The notes under the pieces: model-generated
What the model saw: only the letters and a program-made list of their open reading frames with translations
What the model was told of the DNA's origin: nothing
Databases searched by the model: none
NCBI RefSeq assembly: GCF_018403325.1
Contig: NZ_BOSL01000009.1
Span: 62,001-126,000, forward strand
Reading direction: 5' to 3'
Source of the DNA: Paenibacillus vini
Lineage (GTDB): Bacteria; Bacillota; Bacilli; Paenibacillales; Paenibacillaceae
DNA length: 64,000 bases
Shown: positions 35,331-43,937 of the stretch, one piece after another
Layout of the letters: every line of letters begins with the position of its first letter
Position numbering within the stretch: position 1 is the first letter of the stretch
Translations under genes and position numbers: made by a program

Positions 35331-35986
35331 GCTCCAGCCCCCGCCCGGGCTTCTTCACCCGGGAACTGAAGCAATGGATTTACCGGGTTCAAGGATGAAG
35401 TTGAATCCGTGCCGAAGTCCACCTCCGGATTGGTCCGCGATTCCGGCGTGGTCTCAAAATACTCCCGTTTATCAAAGCCCATGATGCCTGCGAGCAGATT
35501 GCCCGGGAAGCGTCTTCGCATATTGTTGTAGGTGGCGACGGCTGCATTATAATCGTTCCGGGCTACAGCGATCCGGTTCTCCGTGCCGGCAAGCTCGTCC
35601 ATCAGCTGCGTGAACTGCGCGTCTGCTTTGAGCGTCGGATAATTCTCCACGACAACCAGAAGACGACTGAGCGCGCCGGACAATTGCTGGTCGGCCTGAG
35701 CCAGTTCATCCGGAGTTCTTGCTCCGCCGAGTGCGGCACGGGCGTCGGATACTGCTTTGATTACTTCCTTTTCATGGGAGGCGTATCCCTTTACCGTATT
35801 GACCAGATTCGGAATCAGATCATATCTCCGCTGGAGCTGAACGTCGATTTTACTCCATTCCTGGTTCGCGTTTTCGTCCGCCGCGACGAATTTGTTGTAA
35901 TTTCCGGCAAACAGAGCAATGAGAATAACGACCACCGCAATGACGATGATCAGCGGGATCAAGCAGCCTTTTCCTTTGAGATTCAT
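35327..35986 (-). CDS. lemA: LemA family protein
   Basis: This is a 219-residue protein. The N-terminal membrane helix ([20 protein letters not shown]) is followed by the family signature [20 protein letters not shown], then [53 protein letters not shown], and [23 protein letters not shown]. LemA proteins are helical-bundle, membrane-anchored proteins of unknown biochemical role, usually paired with a TPM protein as here. The C-terminus extends about 30 residues beyond the family core. The start is ATG 35986 with AAGGAGGG upstream; a longer in-frame reading to 36154 has no binding site. Confidence 0.93.
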   Translation of the reverse strand: MNLKGKGCLIPLIIVIAVVVILIALFAGNYNKFVAADENANQEWSKIDVQLQRRYDLIPNLVNTVKGYASHEKEVIKAVSDARAALGGARTPDELAQADQQLSGALSRLLVVVENYPTLKADAQFTQLMDELAGTENRIAVARNDYNAAVATYNNMRRRFPGNLLAGIMGFDKREYFETTPESRTNPEVDFGTDSTSSLNPVNPLLQFPGEEARAGAGA

Positions 35987-36352
35987 AGAATATGTACCCT
36001 CCTTGTAATATTGCGCAATGGTCCATCTTCTGTTATTACTTATCTCTTTACCCTTTGCTCTATACAAGGAAACTCCATCCAATCGGTCGGTGCATGGTAC
36101 CAGGCTTATGTTCCCGACAGAAAGTTCGATCTGGTCGGGCACCTCCGGGACCATCCCGAGGAAACCGGACCATCCGGGAGGATATGGGAGGAAGTTTACG
36201 GCTGGATCGCATTACAGTAGGGTAGTGATAGAGCATCCTATCTCATCAAGGCTTAGGTAAAGACATCCGGTTTTCCCTCCCGAATCATAACGTCTATACT
36301 AATAGATGTGTGAAAATAACGTTATTACAACGGATTTAGGAGATGACTTTAC
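35987..36352. other. 366-bp spacer with a possible truncated coding fragment
   Basis: This stretch holds the LemA upstream region. A plus-strand frame ending at 36220 reads protein-like text ([20 protein letters not shown] and [11 protein letters not shown]) over about 50 codons but has no start codon or ribosome binding site, so it may be a gene remnant. The last 130 bp are AT-rich and should hold the promoter of the small gene at 36353. Confidence 0.3.
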
Positions 36353-36529
36353 TTGGCTTATGATGAAATGTTGGAACGCCGGAGTGAAATGTTGAAACGA
36401 CGGATTGGCGAGATGATCGCCAGGGAGAACCAATATGGATTAGGAAAACAAGAGGGTCTATTTCTAAGACGAATGATTAAAGAATGGCATCAAATGACTC
36501 ATGAGATGAACGGAAAGCCGGTAATCTAA
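36353..36529 (+). CDS. Small helical hypothetical protein, 58 residues
   Basis: TTG start with AGGAG 10 bases upstream, then MAYDEMLERRSEMLKRRIGE, MIARENQYGLGKQEG and LFLRRMIKEWHQMTHEMNG, ending KPVI. It is charged, without Cys or membrane segment, and looks like two helices joined at a Gly-containing turn. That layout recalls the Spo0E-like aspartyl phosphatases of bacilli, but the SQxLD signature of that family is missing, so I do not assign it. The codon pattern is coherent and the gene stands alone between LemA and the AEC transporter. Confidence 0.6.
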   Translation: MAYDEMLERRSEMLKRRIGEMIARENQYGLGKQEGLFLRRMIKEWHQMTHEMNGKPVI

Positions 36530-36567
36530 AAGCGGCCTGATTTGTAAAGCAGGCGTGGAAACTCAGG

Positions 36568-36618
36568 ATGAAAAAAGAAGAGGCCAGCGACGGAGGAAAT
36601 ATCCGTAGCTGGCCTCTT
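36568..36618 (-). terminator. Terminator of the AEC transporter gene
   Basis: AAGAGGCCAGC-ACGG pairs with CCGT-GCTGGCCTCTT. On the minus strand it is followed by CTTTTTT. The hairpin is 13 bp past the stop of the AEC gene and may also slow plus-strand transcripts from the small gene. Confidence 0.88.
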
Positions 36619-36630
36619 GGCATTTGAGCT

Positions 36631-37554
36631 TTACCCCACATATTTCGCAAGGGAGATTAATGCCGTGATGGTTACGATATTGAGCAATGTGGAAATCAGC
36701 ACGGTTTGCGATGCGAAATCCGGTTCATTATCGTATTCTTCAGCAAGGATGGTGCTGTTCACACCCGTAGGCATCCCGGAAGCGATCAGAAGCGCCTGGG
36801 CGGGCACACCCTTGAGCCCTAGGAGGAAGACGAGTAATAAACCGATGGCAGGACCGATCAGCAAACGCAAAAGAACGCTGACATACACGTCGAGGCGGTC
36901 CAGCCGCAGCGGGTATTTTACAATTTGCGCTCCCAATGTAAGCAGAGCCACGCTGACCATGGAATCGGAAATGTAGCCCAGCGGTTTGGAGGCAAACTCC
37001 GGAAGAGGGAGCTTCAGGACATGGAAAACCAGGCCGAGTACGAGCGCATAGGGCACTGGCATCTTGAGAAAACCGATCAGGGCAGCCTTCAAGGTTCCGC
37101 CGGACTTGGCCCGTTGCACCGACATTACGCCGTAAGTAAAGGTAACCAGGCTCTGAAACGTCATAATGAGCGCCTGGAGGGAGGATGCCAGCGGATCTCC
37201 TTTGAAAGCGAGCTGATTGATCGGCAAGCCATAATTCCCGGAATTATCCAGAATCAGGCTGTTCGTAAAAGCGGCTTTCATTCCCCGGCTGAATTTCATG
37301 CGGCGGCTGACGATCATGCTCACGACATAGAGCAGCAGTACATATAACGCATAAAATAACGTAACATTGCCGAGAAGCGCAGGCGACATTTCGGAATGGT
37401 ACATGCTGAGAAACACGACAGCCGGCGTAATATAGTAAAAATTAATTTTGGCGAGGGTGTACAAATCGAGTCGAAAGGCCCGCTGCATCAAGGCTCCGAG
37501 CCCGATCAGCACGAAAATGGGCAAAACGACATCCAGCAAAATTTGAGCTATCAT
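36631..37554 (-). CDS. AEC (auxin efflux carrier) family transporter
   Basis: This is a 307-residue protein with about ten membrane helices in two halves. Conserved features include FTNSLILDNSGNYGLPINQLAF (the NxGNxG loop), the family ending SGMPTGVNSTILAEEYDNEP and the late LLNIVTITALISL. AEC members in bacteria export or import malate, malonate or other small organic acids across the cytoplasmic membrane; the substrate here is unknown. The next genes upstream on the same strand encode a ThrE-type exporter, so an efflux cluster is possible, although spacing (29 bp) is the only evidence for co-transcription. Confidence 0.92.
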   Translation of the reverse strand: MIAQILLDVVLPIFVLIGLGALMQRAFRLDLYTLAKINFYYITPAVVFLSMYHSEMSPALLGNVTLFYALYVLLLYVVSMIVSRRMKFSRGMKAAFTNSLILDNSGNYGLPINQLAFKGDPLASSLQALIMTFQSLVTFTYGVMSVQRAKSGGTLKAALIGFLKMPVPYALVLGLVFHVLKLPLPEFASKPLGYISDSMVSVALLTLGAQIVKYPLRLDRLDVYVSVLLRLLIGPAIGLLLVFLLGLKGVPAQALLIASGMPTGVNSTILAEEYDNEPDFASQTVLISTLLNIVTITALISLAKYVG

Positions 37555-37583
37555 CTTTGATGTTCATCTTCTTTCTTGCCGGC

Positions 37584-38039
37584 TTATTTGGCGCGGACTT
37601 TTTTGGGGCGGGGCATCCGGATTTTGCGGATAATTTGATTGAGCACCTCGGACAAGACAAGCCCGATGGCGATGGAACCGGAGATCAGAAATGCTTGCGC
37701 CGCAAGCTGAATCGCCGTGTTATATTCCTTTTCTACGAAATTCCGCATGGCGTCGTAGGCCATGCCTCCCGGCACCAGCGGAATGATTCCCGATACGCTA
37801 AAGATGATTACGGGCTTCTTGTAAGTACGGGCGAAGATTTGGCTGACCACACCGACGATGATCGTCGAGGCTACGGTCGCGTATATGGTATCCAGCCGGT
37901 AACCCAGCAAAATGTAAGCGGCCCAGCCCAGCATGCCGGAGAATCCGCATTGCAGCAAGGTCCGCTTGGGGGCGTTAAACAGGATGCCGAAAGCCGCAGA
38001 GGCGATAAAGCTGGTAATGAAATGCAGAACCAGGTTCAT
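37584..38039 (-). CDS. Threonine/serine exporter, small subunit (YjjB/ThrE C-terminal type)
   Basis: This is a 151-residue protein with about five membrane helices: LHFITSFIASAAFGILFNAP, the Asn-Ala-Pro turn, FSGMLGWAAYILL, and SGIIPLVPGGMAYDAMRNFV, which is the conserved PLVPG signature of ThrE_2 domains. Together with the larger partner 25 bp upstream it corresponds to the two halves of ThrE, exporting threonine and serine or a related metabolite such as succinate. Both genes are on the minus strand and evidently form one unit. Confidence 0.92.
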   Translation of the reverse strand: MNLVLHFITSFIASAAFGILFNAPKRTLLQCGFSGMLGWAAYILLGYRLDTIYATVASTIIVGVVSQIFARTYKKPVIIFSVSGIIPLVPGGMAYDAMRNFVEKEYNTAIQLAAQAFLISGSIAIGLVLSEVLNQIIRKIRMPRPKKVRAK

Positions 38040-38064
38040 AGCAGGATAAGTCCTCTTTTCCGGA

Positions 38065-38823
38065 TTATAAAATGGTAAATACGAAGGCGATGCCGGCCCC
38101 TATGGCAAAAGCGGTCAGGAACGCCTCGGCGCCCCTGGACAATCCGGAGACGAGATGGCCGGCCATCAGATCCCGGACCGCGTTGGTGATCAGGAGTCCG
38201 GGAACAAGGGGCATGACGGACCCGATAATGATTTTATCAAGCTCCTTGCCGATTCCGGCCATCACCAGCACCGAGGCGACGATGCCGATCAGAAAGGAAG
38301 CGCTGAATTCCGCGAAAAACTTCACTTTGACGAGACGATGGAGCAGGATGAACGCCAGAAAACCGAGTCCTCCGCATACGACGCCGGGGAGAAAATCAAA
38401 CAGGCTGCCCCGGAACATCAAGGTGAAGCACCCGCTGGATATCGCAGCCGCGGCGATTTGAAGGCCAACCGGGTAGGCATGCCGCGAAGTGTCGATGTCC
38501 ATGAGAAGGGCCCGGGCTTCCGCAGCCGTGACATCCCGGCTGGACAGCTTGCGTGAAACGTCGTTCACGGCAGCCACCTTCTGCAAATCGGTAGTGCGTT
38601 CCACGATCCGGATCAGCTTGGCCCATCTCATGTCATCGGATTGAAACATGATGCCTGTGGGCGTGACGTAACTGTGGGATCCGGCAAGGCCCAGGGCCTT
38701 GGCTATCCGGGTCATCGTATCCTCTACCCGGTAGGTTTCCGCTCCGCTTTGGAGCATGATTTTCCCGGCTAACAGGCACACTTCAATAGGCTCCTGTTCA
38801 TCGACAGCCGCCGTGTCGTTCAT
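38065..38823 (-). CDS. Threonine/serine exporter, large subunit (YjjP/ThrE N-terminal type)
   Basis: This is a 252-residue protein. The soluble N-terminal part has the conserved CLLAGKIMLQSGAETYRVEDTM and VTPTGIMFQ motifs, followed by five membrane helices (about 115-250) and the motif GSVMPLVPGLLITNAVRDLM. This is the N-terminal half of a split ThrE exporter; its partner follows directly. GGGAGAG precedes the ATG. The 229 bp to the divergent diguanylate cyclase contain AT-rich sequence with no recognised site. Confidence 0.92.
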   Translation of the reverse strand: MNDTAAVDEQEPIEVCLLAGKIMLQSGAETYRVEDTMTRIAKALGLAGSHSYVTPTGIMFQSDDMRWAKLIRIVERTTDLQKVAAVNDVSRKLSSRDVTAAEARALLMDIDTSRHAYPVGLQIAAAAISSGCFTLMFRGSLFDFLPGVVCGGLGFLAFILLHRLVKVKFFAEFSASFLIGIVASVLVMAGIGKELDKIIIGSVMPLVPGLLITNAVRDLMAGHLVSGLSRGAEAFLTAFAIGAGIAFVFTIL

Positions 38824-39051
38824 CGTCTTGCTCTCCCTTCCAACAACTTAAGCCCATTATATCATGTGCAGAATCGAAAGCGGAATCCATTGATAATCGC
38901 CGTGAAAGATGTAGAAATTTGTCGAACAATAGCGAGAAATAATCGAAAATATAGCGAATATGTGAGTCCTTTACCTAAATTTTGTGATATGCTTACCTAG
39001 TCCGGCATTGATCTCTTGTCGGATGATTACAGTTGAGAGGTAAAATAGGAT

Positions 39052-40131
39052 ATGCTGCAAAGTCTAATCAACAACTTTACTGTTTTGACTACCTTTTTGT
39101 TTTTTGGAAACATGGTCTGGGGCAAGTGCCAAGCCTACAATCTTCACAAAAGCAATCAAACCAAATTAATACTCGGACTGGTCCTCGGACTATTCGGGGT
39201 TGCTTTAATGTATTACACATTCCCGATTAACACCTACGTCTTTGCCGACTTCCGGCAGCTGCCGATATTAATTTCCGTCTCTCTCGGCGGATGGATAGCG
39301 GGCTTGGTCGCCACAGTCATTATTTTTGTATACAGGCTAGTATTCTTAAGCGGTGTGAGCATGGCTTCGATTTGGGGAGCCGTCAATGCGCTGGGAACCT
39401 TTATCATTGCGATCCTGATTTTAAAAGACTACAAGCTGTCGCTGCAGAGATGGGCCTGGACACTGGGGTTATCCGCCGGGCTATCCGTAGTGGTCTTCTC
39501 CATTATTCTGGTTGAGAACAAATGGGTTCCGATCGGAACGTTTTGTCTTGTCTTTATCGTGGGAGGAATGTTTACTCTCGCAATGCTCCTATATTTGAAA
39601 AGATCAGACGATTCATTAAGAATTATGCGCGAAGCGGCTCATCGCGACTTCCTGACAGGTTTGTTTAATGCGAGGGCTTTTGAAGTCATTATGGAGCAGC
39701 GCATCGCATCCTCGACCCGGTATCGCGTGCCCATTACCCTATTGCTGATTGATATCGACCATTTTAAACAGGTAAACGATACATTCGGCCACCCGGCCGG
39801 TGACGCGGTTTTATCCCAACTGGCTATGGTCTTGAGGGATACTTTTCATCCAGGAGATCATATTGCCCGTAAAGGAGGAGAAGAGTTTGCCGTGATCGTG
39901 GATGATTGCGATTCCGAACGCATTGAGATTATAGCTGAGCGGCTTCGGCGAAATGTCGAGAACCAGATCTTCATTCTGCCGGACGGAACCGAACATAAAA
40001 TTACGATCTCCGCCGGGAGCGCCACCTATCCGGATATCGTCGAGGAACTATTGTTCGAGAGAGCGGATCAGGCGCTTTACCAGGCAAAGACGTCGGGCAG
40101 GAACCGCGTTTGCCGGGCATCTTCTATTTAA
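39052..40131 (+). CDS. Membrane diguanylate cyclase with 5TM LytS-type sensor
   Basis: This is a 359-residue protein. Residues about 1-185 contain five to six membrane helices with the 5TMR-LYT pattern (ADFRQLPILISVSLGGWIAG and GGMFTLAMLLYL). The GGDEF domain covers about 195-355 (DFLTGLFNARAFE, LIDIDHFKQVNDTFGHPAGD), with active-site GGEEF at 275-279. It makes c-di-GMP at the membrane. The inhibitory site position reads HPGD instead of RxxD, so feedback inhibition may be weak. It is monocistronic with its own terminator, and is the second cyclase in the window after the one at 9.9 kb. Confidence 0.9.
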   Translation: MLQSLINNFTVLTTFLFFGNMVWGKCQAYNLHKSNQTKLILGLVLGLFGVALMYYTFPINTYVFADFRQLPILISVSLGGWIAGLVATVIIFVYRLVFLSGVSMASIWGAVNALGTFIIAILILKDYKLSLQRWAWTLGLSAGLSVVVFSIILVENKWVPIGTFCLVFIVGGMFTLAMLLYLKRSDDSLRIMREAAHRDFLTGLFNARAFEVIMEQRIASSTRYRVPITLLLIDIDHFKQVNDTFGHPAGDAVLSQLAMVLRDTFHPGDHIARKGGEEFAVIVDDCDSERIEIIAERLRRNVENQIFILPDGTEHKITISAGSATYPDIVEELLFERADQALYQAKTSGRNRVCRASSI

Positions 40132-40169
40132 AGGACTTCACCGATAAGGTGAGGTCCTTTTCTTTTTTT
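40130..40169 (+). terminator. Terminator of the second diguanylate cyclase gene
   Basis: AAAGGAC-TCACC pairs with GGTGA-GTCCTTTT around GATAA, followed by CTTTTTTT, beginning at the stop codon. Confidence 0.9.
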
Positions 40170-40202
40170 CTCGCTCAGCCTCCCCTTGGCCGTCCGCAAA
40201 AT

Positions 40203-40232
40203 GAATGAGAATCGGGAGTTATTGGCAAAATA
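40203..40232 (+). promoter_or_regulatory. Sigma-G-type promoter for germination operon 2
   Basis: GAATG (40203-40207) and CAAAATA (40226-40232) are separated by 18 bp. The -35 matches gHATR fully, and the -10 matches CATWHTA at six of seven positions. It lies 47 bp before the GerA start. Confidence 0.6.
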
Positions 40233-40279
40233 GGCTCAGCTAAGGAGTTAATATCGGATGTGAGCTGGAGGGATCGGAA

Positions 40280-41620
40280 TTGGGCAAGAAGCAAGGTGAA
40301 CAGGGAGCTGCATGGCTATCTGAAAAAATGTCGGGACAGGTTGATTTTGAGCAGCGGTCTCTCGGCTCTTCCGATGAAATCGGGCTGCAATATCTTAGCA
40401 GCTTAACGAACTCGGATATGATTAACCGTTATATCGTCATTCCAAGCTATGAAATGGAAAGCCTGCAAGCTTTCGAGAATTATATCGCTTCTTTTCCGGG
40501 TACCGTTCAAGCTGGGGAACGGCAGCAGATTATTGAGTTTGTGCTTAAAGGATTCGTGTTGATATCGATCGGGAAAAGCGGTTATTTATTCAATGCGGTC
40601 AAGGTGGAGTCGAGCGGAGTCGGTGAAGCGGTGAACGAGGCCATCGTTCAGGGACCGCGGGATGCGTTCAGCGAAAATATCGAGCTGAATATAAACCTGA
40701 TCCGGCGAAGATATCAATCGGAAACTTTAAAGATCGATATGTTGACCGTAGGAAAGGTTTCCCGAACTTCGGTGGCTATTCTGTACGATGACGAGCGAGT
40801 GGACCGGCAAGTGCTCAAGGAAATGAAAAAGCGGATCGAAAATGTAAAAATCGATATATTGCAATCCGCAGGGGAGTTGGAGAAATATATCAGTCCCGAA
40901 CGGGTACGGATTTTTCCGACAATGATCGTTACGGAAAGACCGGACCGGGTAGTGTTCAATATTGCGGAGGGCAAGGTCGCGGTGCTGATTAACTCCAACG
41001 GGTTTGCCATTCTTGCTCCTTCGATTTTCAGTGACTTTTTCACGGCGATGGATGATAAAATCCAGGTCCCTATGGTCGGCTGGTTTCTGAAAACCATCCG
41101 GTACATCGGTTTGCTCTTGACGTTGACGTTGCCGTCTCTCTATGTCACTTTTGCCTCTTACAATCCCGAGATATTAAAGATACAGATTTCGCTGCTGATC
41201 GCTGGAAGCCGGGCCGCGGTCCCCTATCCCTCCTTCATGGAAGTCTTTCTGATGCTGTTGATGATGGAATTTCTGACGGAGGCGAGCTTGCGTCTGCCTA
41301 AGGCAATTGGGCCTACCGCTACGACGGTCGGCGGTTTGATTCTTGGGCAGGCAGCGACCCAGGCCGGACTGGTCAGCAATATTATGATCATTTTAGTGTC
41401 GGCCGTCGCGATTTCCAATTTTATCATTCCGATAAGTATGATGGGGTACACCATACGTGTTATCAAATACATTATGACCTTGTTCGCGATTACCTTCGGT
41501 CTGTTGGGCGTTGTCGGATCGGTGGTGGGATTAATCATGTATTTATCGGGAATCCGCAGCTTTGGCCGGCCATATATGAAAATGTATGCGCTGGAAATCA
41601 AATCAAAGGGTGGGCAATAA
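40280..41620 (+). CDS. GerAA/GerKA-type spore germination protein, operon 2
   Basis: This is a 446-residue A subunit. Its hydrophilic part (about 1-260) is shorter than in the paralog at 30.3 kb, but keeps VQGPRDAFSENIELNINLIRRR and VTERPDRVVFNIAEGKVAVL. Membrane helices run from about 265 to 430 (EVFLMLLMMEFLTEASLRLP, then TVGGLILGQAATQAGLVSNI). The start is TTG at 40280 with GGAGGG eight bases upstream. It is the first gene of a complete A-B-C germinant receptor operon behind a sigma-G-like promoter. Confidence 0.92.
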   Translation: MGKKQGEQGAAWLSEKMSGQVDFEQRSLGSSDEIGLQYLSSLTNSDMINRYIVIPSYEMESLQAFENYIASFPGTVQAGERQQIIEFVLKGFVLISIGKSGYLFNAVKVESSGVGEAVNEAIVQGPRDAFSENIELNINLIRRRYQSETLKIDMLTVGKVSRTSVAILYDDERVDRQVLKEMKKRIENVKIDILQSAGELEKYISPERVRIFPTMIVTERPDRVVFNIAEGKVAVLINSNGFAILAPSIFSDFFTAMDDKIQVPMVGWFLKTIRYIGLLLTLTLPSLYVTFASYNPEILKIQISLLIAGSRAAVPYPSFMEVFLMLLMMEFLTEASLRLPKAIGPTATTVGGLILGQAATQAGLVSNIMIILVSAVAISNFIIPISMMGYTIRVIKYIMTLFAITFGLLGVVGSVVGLIMYLSGIRSFGRPYMKMYALEIKSKGGQ

Positions 41621-41622
41621 TC

Positions 41623-42717
41623 ATGGTAAGCAGCAAATATATATATTATTTATTTCTGGTGAACGCATTGATGAACATTATCAACTTTGTTCCCAGGGTT
41701 CTAATTTTCACAAGATTTCAAGGGACCTTGCCGTCGATCTTTATATCGACCGCCATCGGAGCTTTGCTGCTCTACGGATTTACGAAAGGTATCGCCGGTT
41801 TTAAGGGGCAGGGGTTGCCGGAAATCTTTAATGCCAACTTGCCCAGATTCTTTTCATTTTTTCTATTAATTATGTACGCTTGCTTCTGGTTTTCTGCCGG
41901 CATCATTACGATGCTGTCGTTCGTAGACATCACTGTTCGTTATATCAGTCCGGATATTTCTCCGTATGCCGTTATTATAGGGTTTCTGCTGCTTTCGGCC
42001 ATCTGCTGCCGCCTATCCTCCGAGTCGATCCTTTACGGATTGGAGACGATTCTGTTTCTTTCAACGCCTGTCATTATATACATGCTCGTTAAGGCCTTTT
42101 TGAACCCGAATTTTAGTTGGGACGCGGTCTTGCAAATCGTTACTTACATGTGGACCAAGCCCAAATATGTGACTGTGGCCGGCGCGACGTTCATCTTTTC
42201 CGGCTTTTTTAATCTCGCAATTTTCAACCGGAATTTCAAAGAACTGAAAACGAGATACTTATGGACCATTCCGTTGTTTGGTTTGGTTATTTTGTTAATT
42301 ACTTTTGTGGTACCTATCGGATATCAGGGGACTGTCGGTGTGGAAAATCATGTATATAGCTGGTTTTCAACGGCTGATTCCATCCGAATGGAATTATTTA
42401 TTATCGAGCGAGTGCTCTTTTTGTTTTATACGATCTATTTGATGATCTCCATGCTAAGCACGGTTGTTCATTGGCATGTCGGGCTGGAGCTGTTTAAAGG
42501 CGCATTTCAGTCTAAGTCCGGAAAACTCCCCGGAAAAAAGGCCGATTGGTGGGTGTTGATTCCTTTTTCCATAGCGACGATCGTAATTATGAACTTCCTT
42601 AACCAGGTCCGACTGGGTCAAATAGGACAGTGGTTTTTGAATATTCGCCTCATAAATGAGTTCGTTTTGCTGGCTATATTGTTTTATGCCAAGAAAAGGA
42701 GCGCGAAAAAGACATGA
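41623..42717 (+). CDS. GerAB/GerKB-type spore germination permease, operon 2
   Basis: This is a 364-residue protein with about ten membrane helices and the GerB layout (YLFLVNALMNIINFVPRVLI at the start, GATFIFSGFFNLAIFNRNF in the middle). It begins 2 bp after the A-subunit stop with only a weak GGGTGGG upstream, so translation is probably coupled. Its sequence differs greatly from the B subunit at 29.2 kb. This subunit is thought to bind the germinant, so a distinct ligand is likely. Confidence 0.9.
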   Translation: MVSSKYIYYLFLVNALMNIINFVPRVLIFTRFQGTLPSIFISTAIGALLLYGFTKGIAGFKGQGLPEIFNANLPRFFSFFLLIMYACFWFSAGIITMLSFVDITVRYISPDISPYAVIIGFLLLSAICCRLSSESILYGLETILFLSTPVIIYMLVKAFLNPNFSWDAVLQIVTYMWTKPKYVTVAGATFIFSGFFNLAIFNRNFKELKTRYLWTIPLFGLVILLITFVVPIGYQGTVGVENHVYSWFSTADSIRMELFIIERVLFLFYTIYLMISMLSTVVHWHVGLELFKGAFQSKSGKLPGKKADWWVLIPFSIATIVIMNFLNQVRLGQIGQWFLNIRLINEFVLLAILFYAKKRSAKKT

Positions 42718-43823
42718 AAAAAATAATCTGTTGTCTGCTGGCGATCGCGATGCCCTGGACCATTTCCGGTTGTCAGTTCAAGGATATCGATAAGAGATCC
42801 TTCGTGCTGGCGATAGGAATCGACCGTCCGGAGGATAAGGATAAGAAGAACCAGTTTGAGGTGACGCTCAAGATGGCAATTCCTGAAGGCGATCCGACGA
42901 AACGAAGCCAGGAACCGGTCGTCATTACCGAGATTGCGGAGAGCGTTCCCGAAGCAGTGCGCCTGGCTAAATCGAAAACGGACAAAGAACTGGATTTCAG
43001 CCACTGCAAGGCGATGATCTATGGGGAATCATTAGCAAGGGACAATATTATCCCCCTGGTTGACTGGTCATCCCGTCGCCGGGATATCCAGTTGATTATG
43101 TTTGTTGCGGTAGGACAGCCGACTGCCAGGGAAGTCGTTAAAATGCAGACCAAATCCGAGAGATTGCCGGGAAATGCCCTGATTCTGGGGTTAGGCAAAG
43201 AGGGGACGGAATCCCCTTACATTAAGTCCGCATATTCTTTTGATTTAAGCAGGAGGACGACGGAACACGGGCTTGATCCGTTCATGCCGGTTGTGAGGAC
43301 GAAGCACCCGGATATGCTGATCATAGACAGGGTCGCACTATTCAACAAGCAAAAGCTGGTCACCATACTTTCGCCGGACGAAACCCGGATGCTGAATCTC
43401 TTAACCTCGAACCACCTGCGCTCCAGCTTCAAGGTGGATGCCGAGGGAAACTCCTTTGACTACAATCTGGAGAACTCCAAAGCCAAATACCGTATCAAGG
43501 CAGACAAAGAAAAGAAGGCGATCGTGGAATACCATTTATCCGGTAAAGCTTCGCTGGAGGAGAATATGAAGGGGACGCCGGTCACGGGTCCGGTGCTGCG
43601 GGCTATCTCCAAAGCGGCAAGCGAAAAATGGGAAAGGGACAGCGTGAAATTGTTTAAGAAAATACAAGCTTCCGGAGTGGATCCGTTTGGCTGGGGGCTT
43701 CGATATTATTCAAGAAATTGGAACAACTCGACCGAGCGGCAGGACTGGGAGCGCCTTTTTCCCGGCCTGGAATTCCAGGTTAAAGCCGATCTAAAAGTTA
43801 AATACACGGGGATGATCCGGTAA
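42714..43823 (+). CDS. Ger(x)C family spore germination lipoprotein, operon 2
   Basis: This is a 369-residue lipoprotein with lipobox ISGC (Cys near residue 20), followed by FKDIDKRSFVLAIGIDRPED, the GerC opening. The N-terminal domain includes AESVPEAVRLAKSKTDKELD and GESLARDN. The C-terminal domain (about 220-365) has the charged beta pattern of GerAC. It overlaps the B-subunit stop by 4 bp (ATGA). No terminator with a clear T-run follows before the chemotaxis receptor promoter. Confidence 0.92.
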   Translation: MKKIICCLLAIAMPWTISGCQFKDIDKRSFVLAIGIDRPEDKDKKNQFEVTLKMAIPEGDPTKRSQEPVVITEIAESVPEAVRLAKSKTDKELDFSHCKAMIYGESLARDNIIPLVDWSSRRRDIQLIMFVAVGQPTAREVVKMQTKSERLPGNALILGLGKEGTESPYIKSAYSFDLSRRTTEHGLDPFMPVVRTKHPDMLIIDRVALFNKQKLVTILSPDETRMLNLLTSNHLRSSFKVDAEGNSFDYNLENSKAKYRIKADKEKKAIVEYHLSGKASLEENMKGTPVTGPVLRAISKAASEKWERDSVKLFKKIQASGVDPFGWGLRYYSRNWNNSTERQDWERLFPGLEFQVKADLKVKYTGMIR

Positions 43824-43862
43824 ACTCATTAGAATTTTTATATAAACCCCATTAATTGTCAA

Positions 43863-43890
43863 TAAATCGTCAATGTTTTGCTGCCGATAT
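43863..43890 (+). promoter_or_regulatory. Sigma-D (flagellar) promoter of the chemotaxis receptor
   Basis: TAAA (43863-43866), 16 bp, then GCCGATAT (43883-43890). The -10 is identical to the Bacillus subtilis sigma-D consensus and the -35 matches too. Its position argues for the downstream ATG (43938) as the true start. Confidence 0.85.
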
Positions 43891-43937
43891 ATAGATTACG
43901 ATGTAAATCCATATATCTGCAGAGAGAAGGCGGCGTC

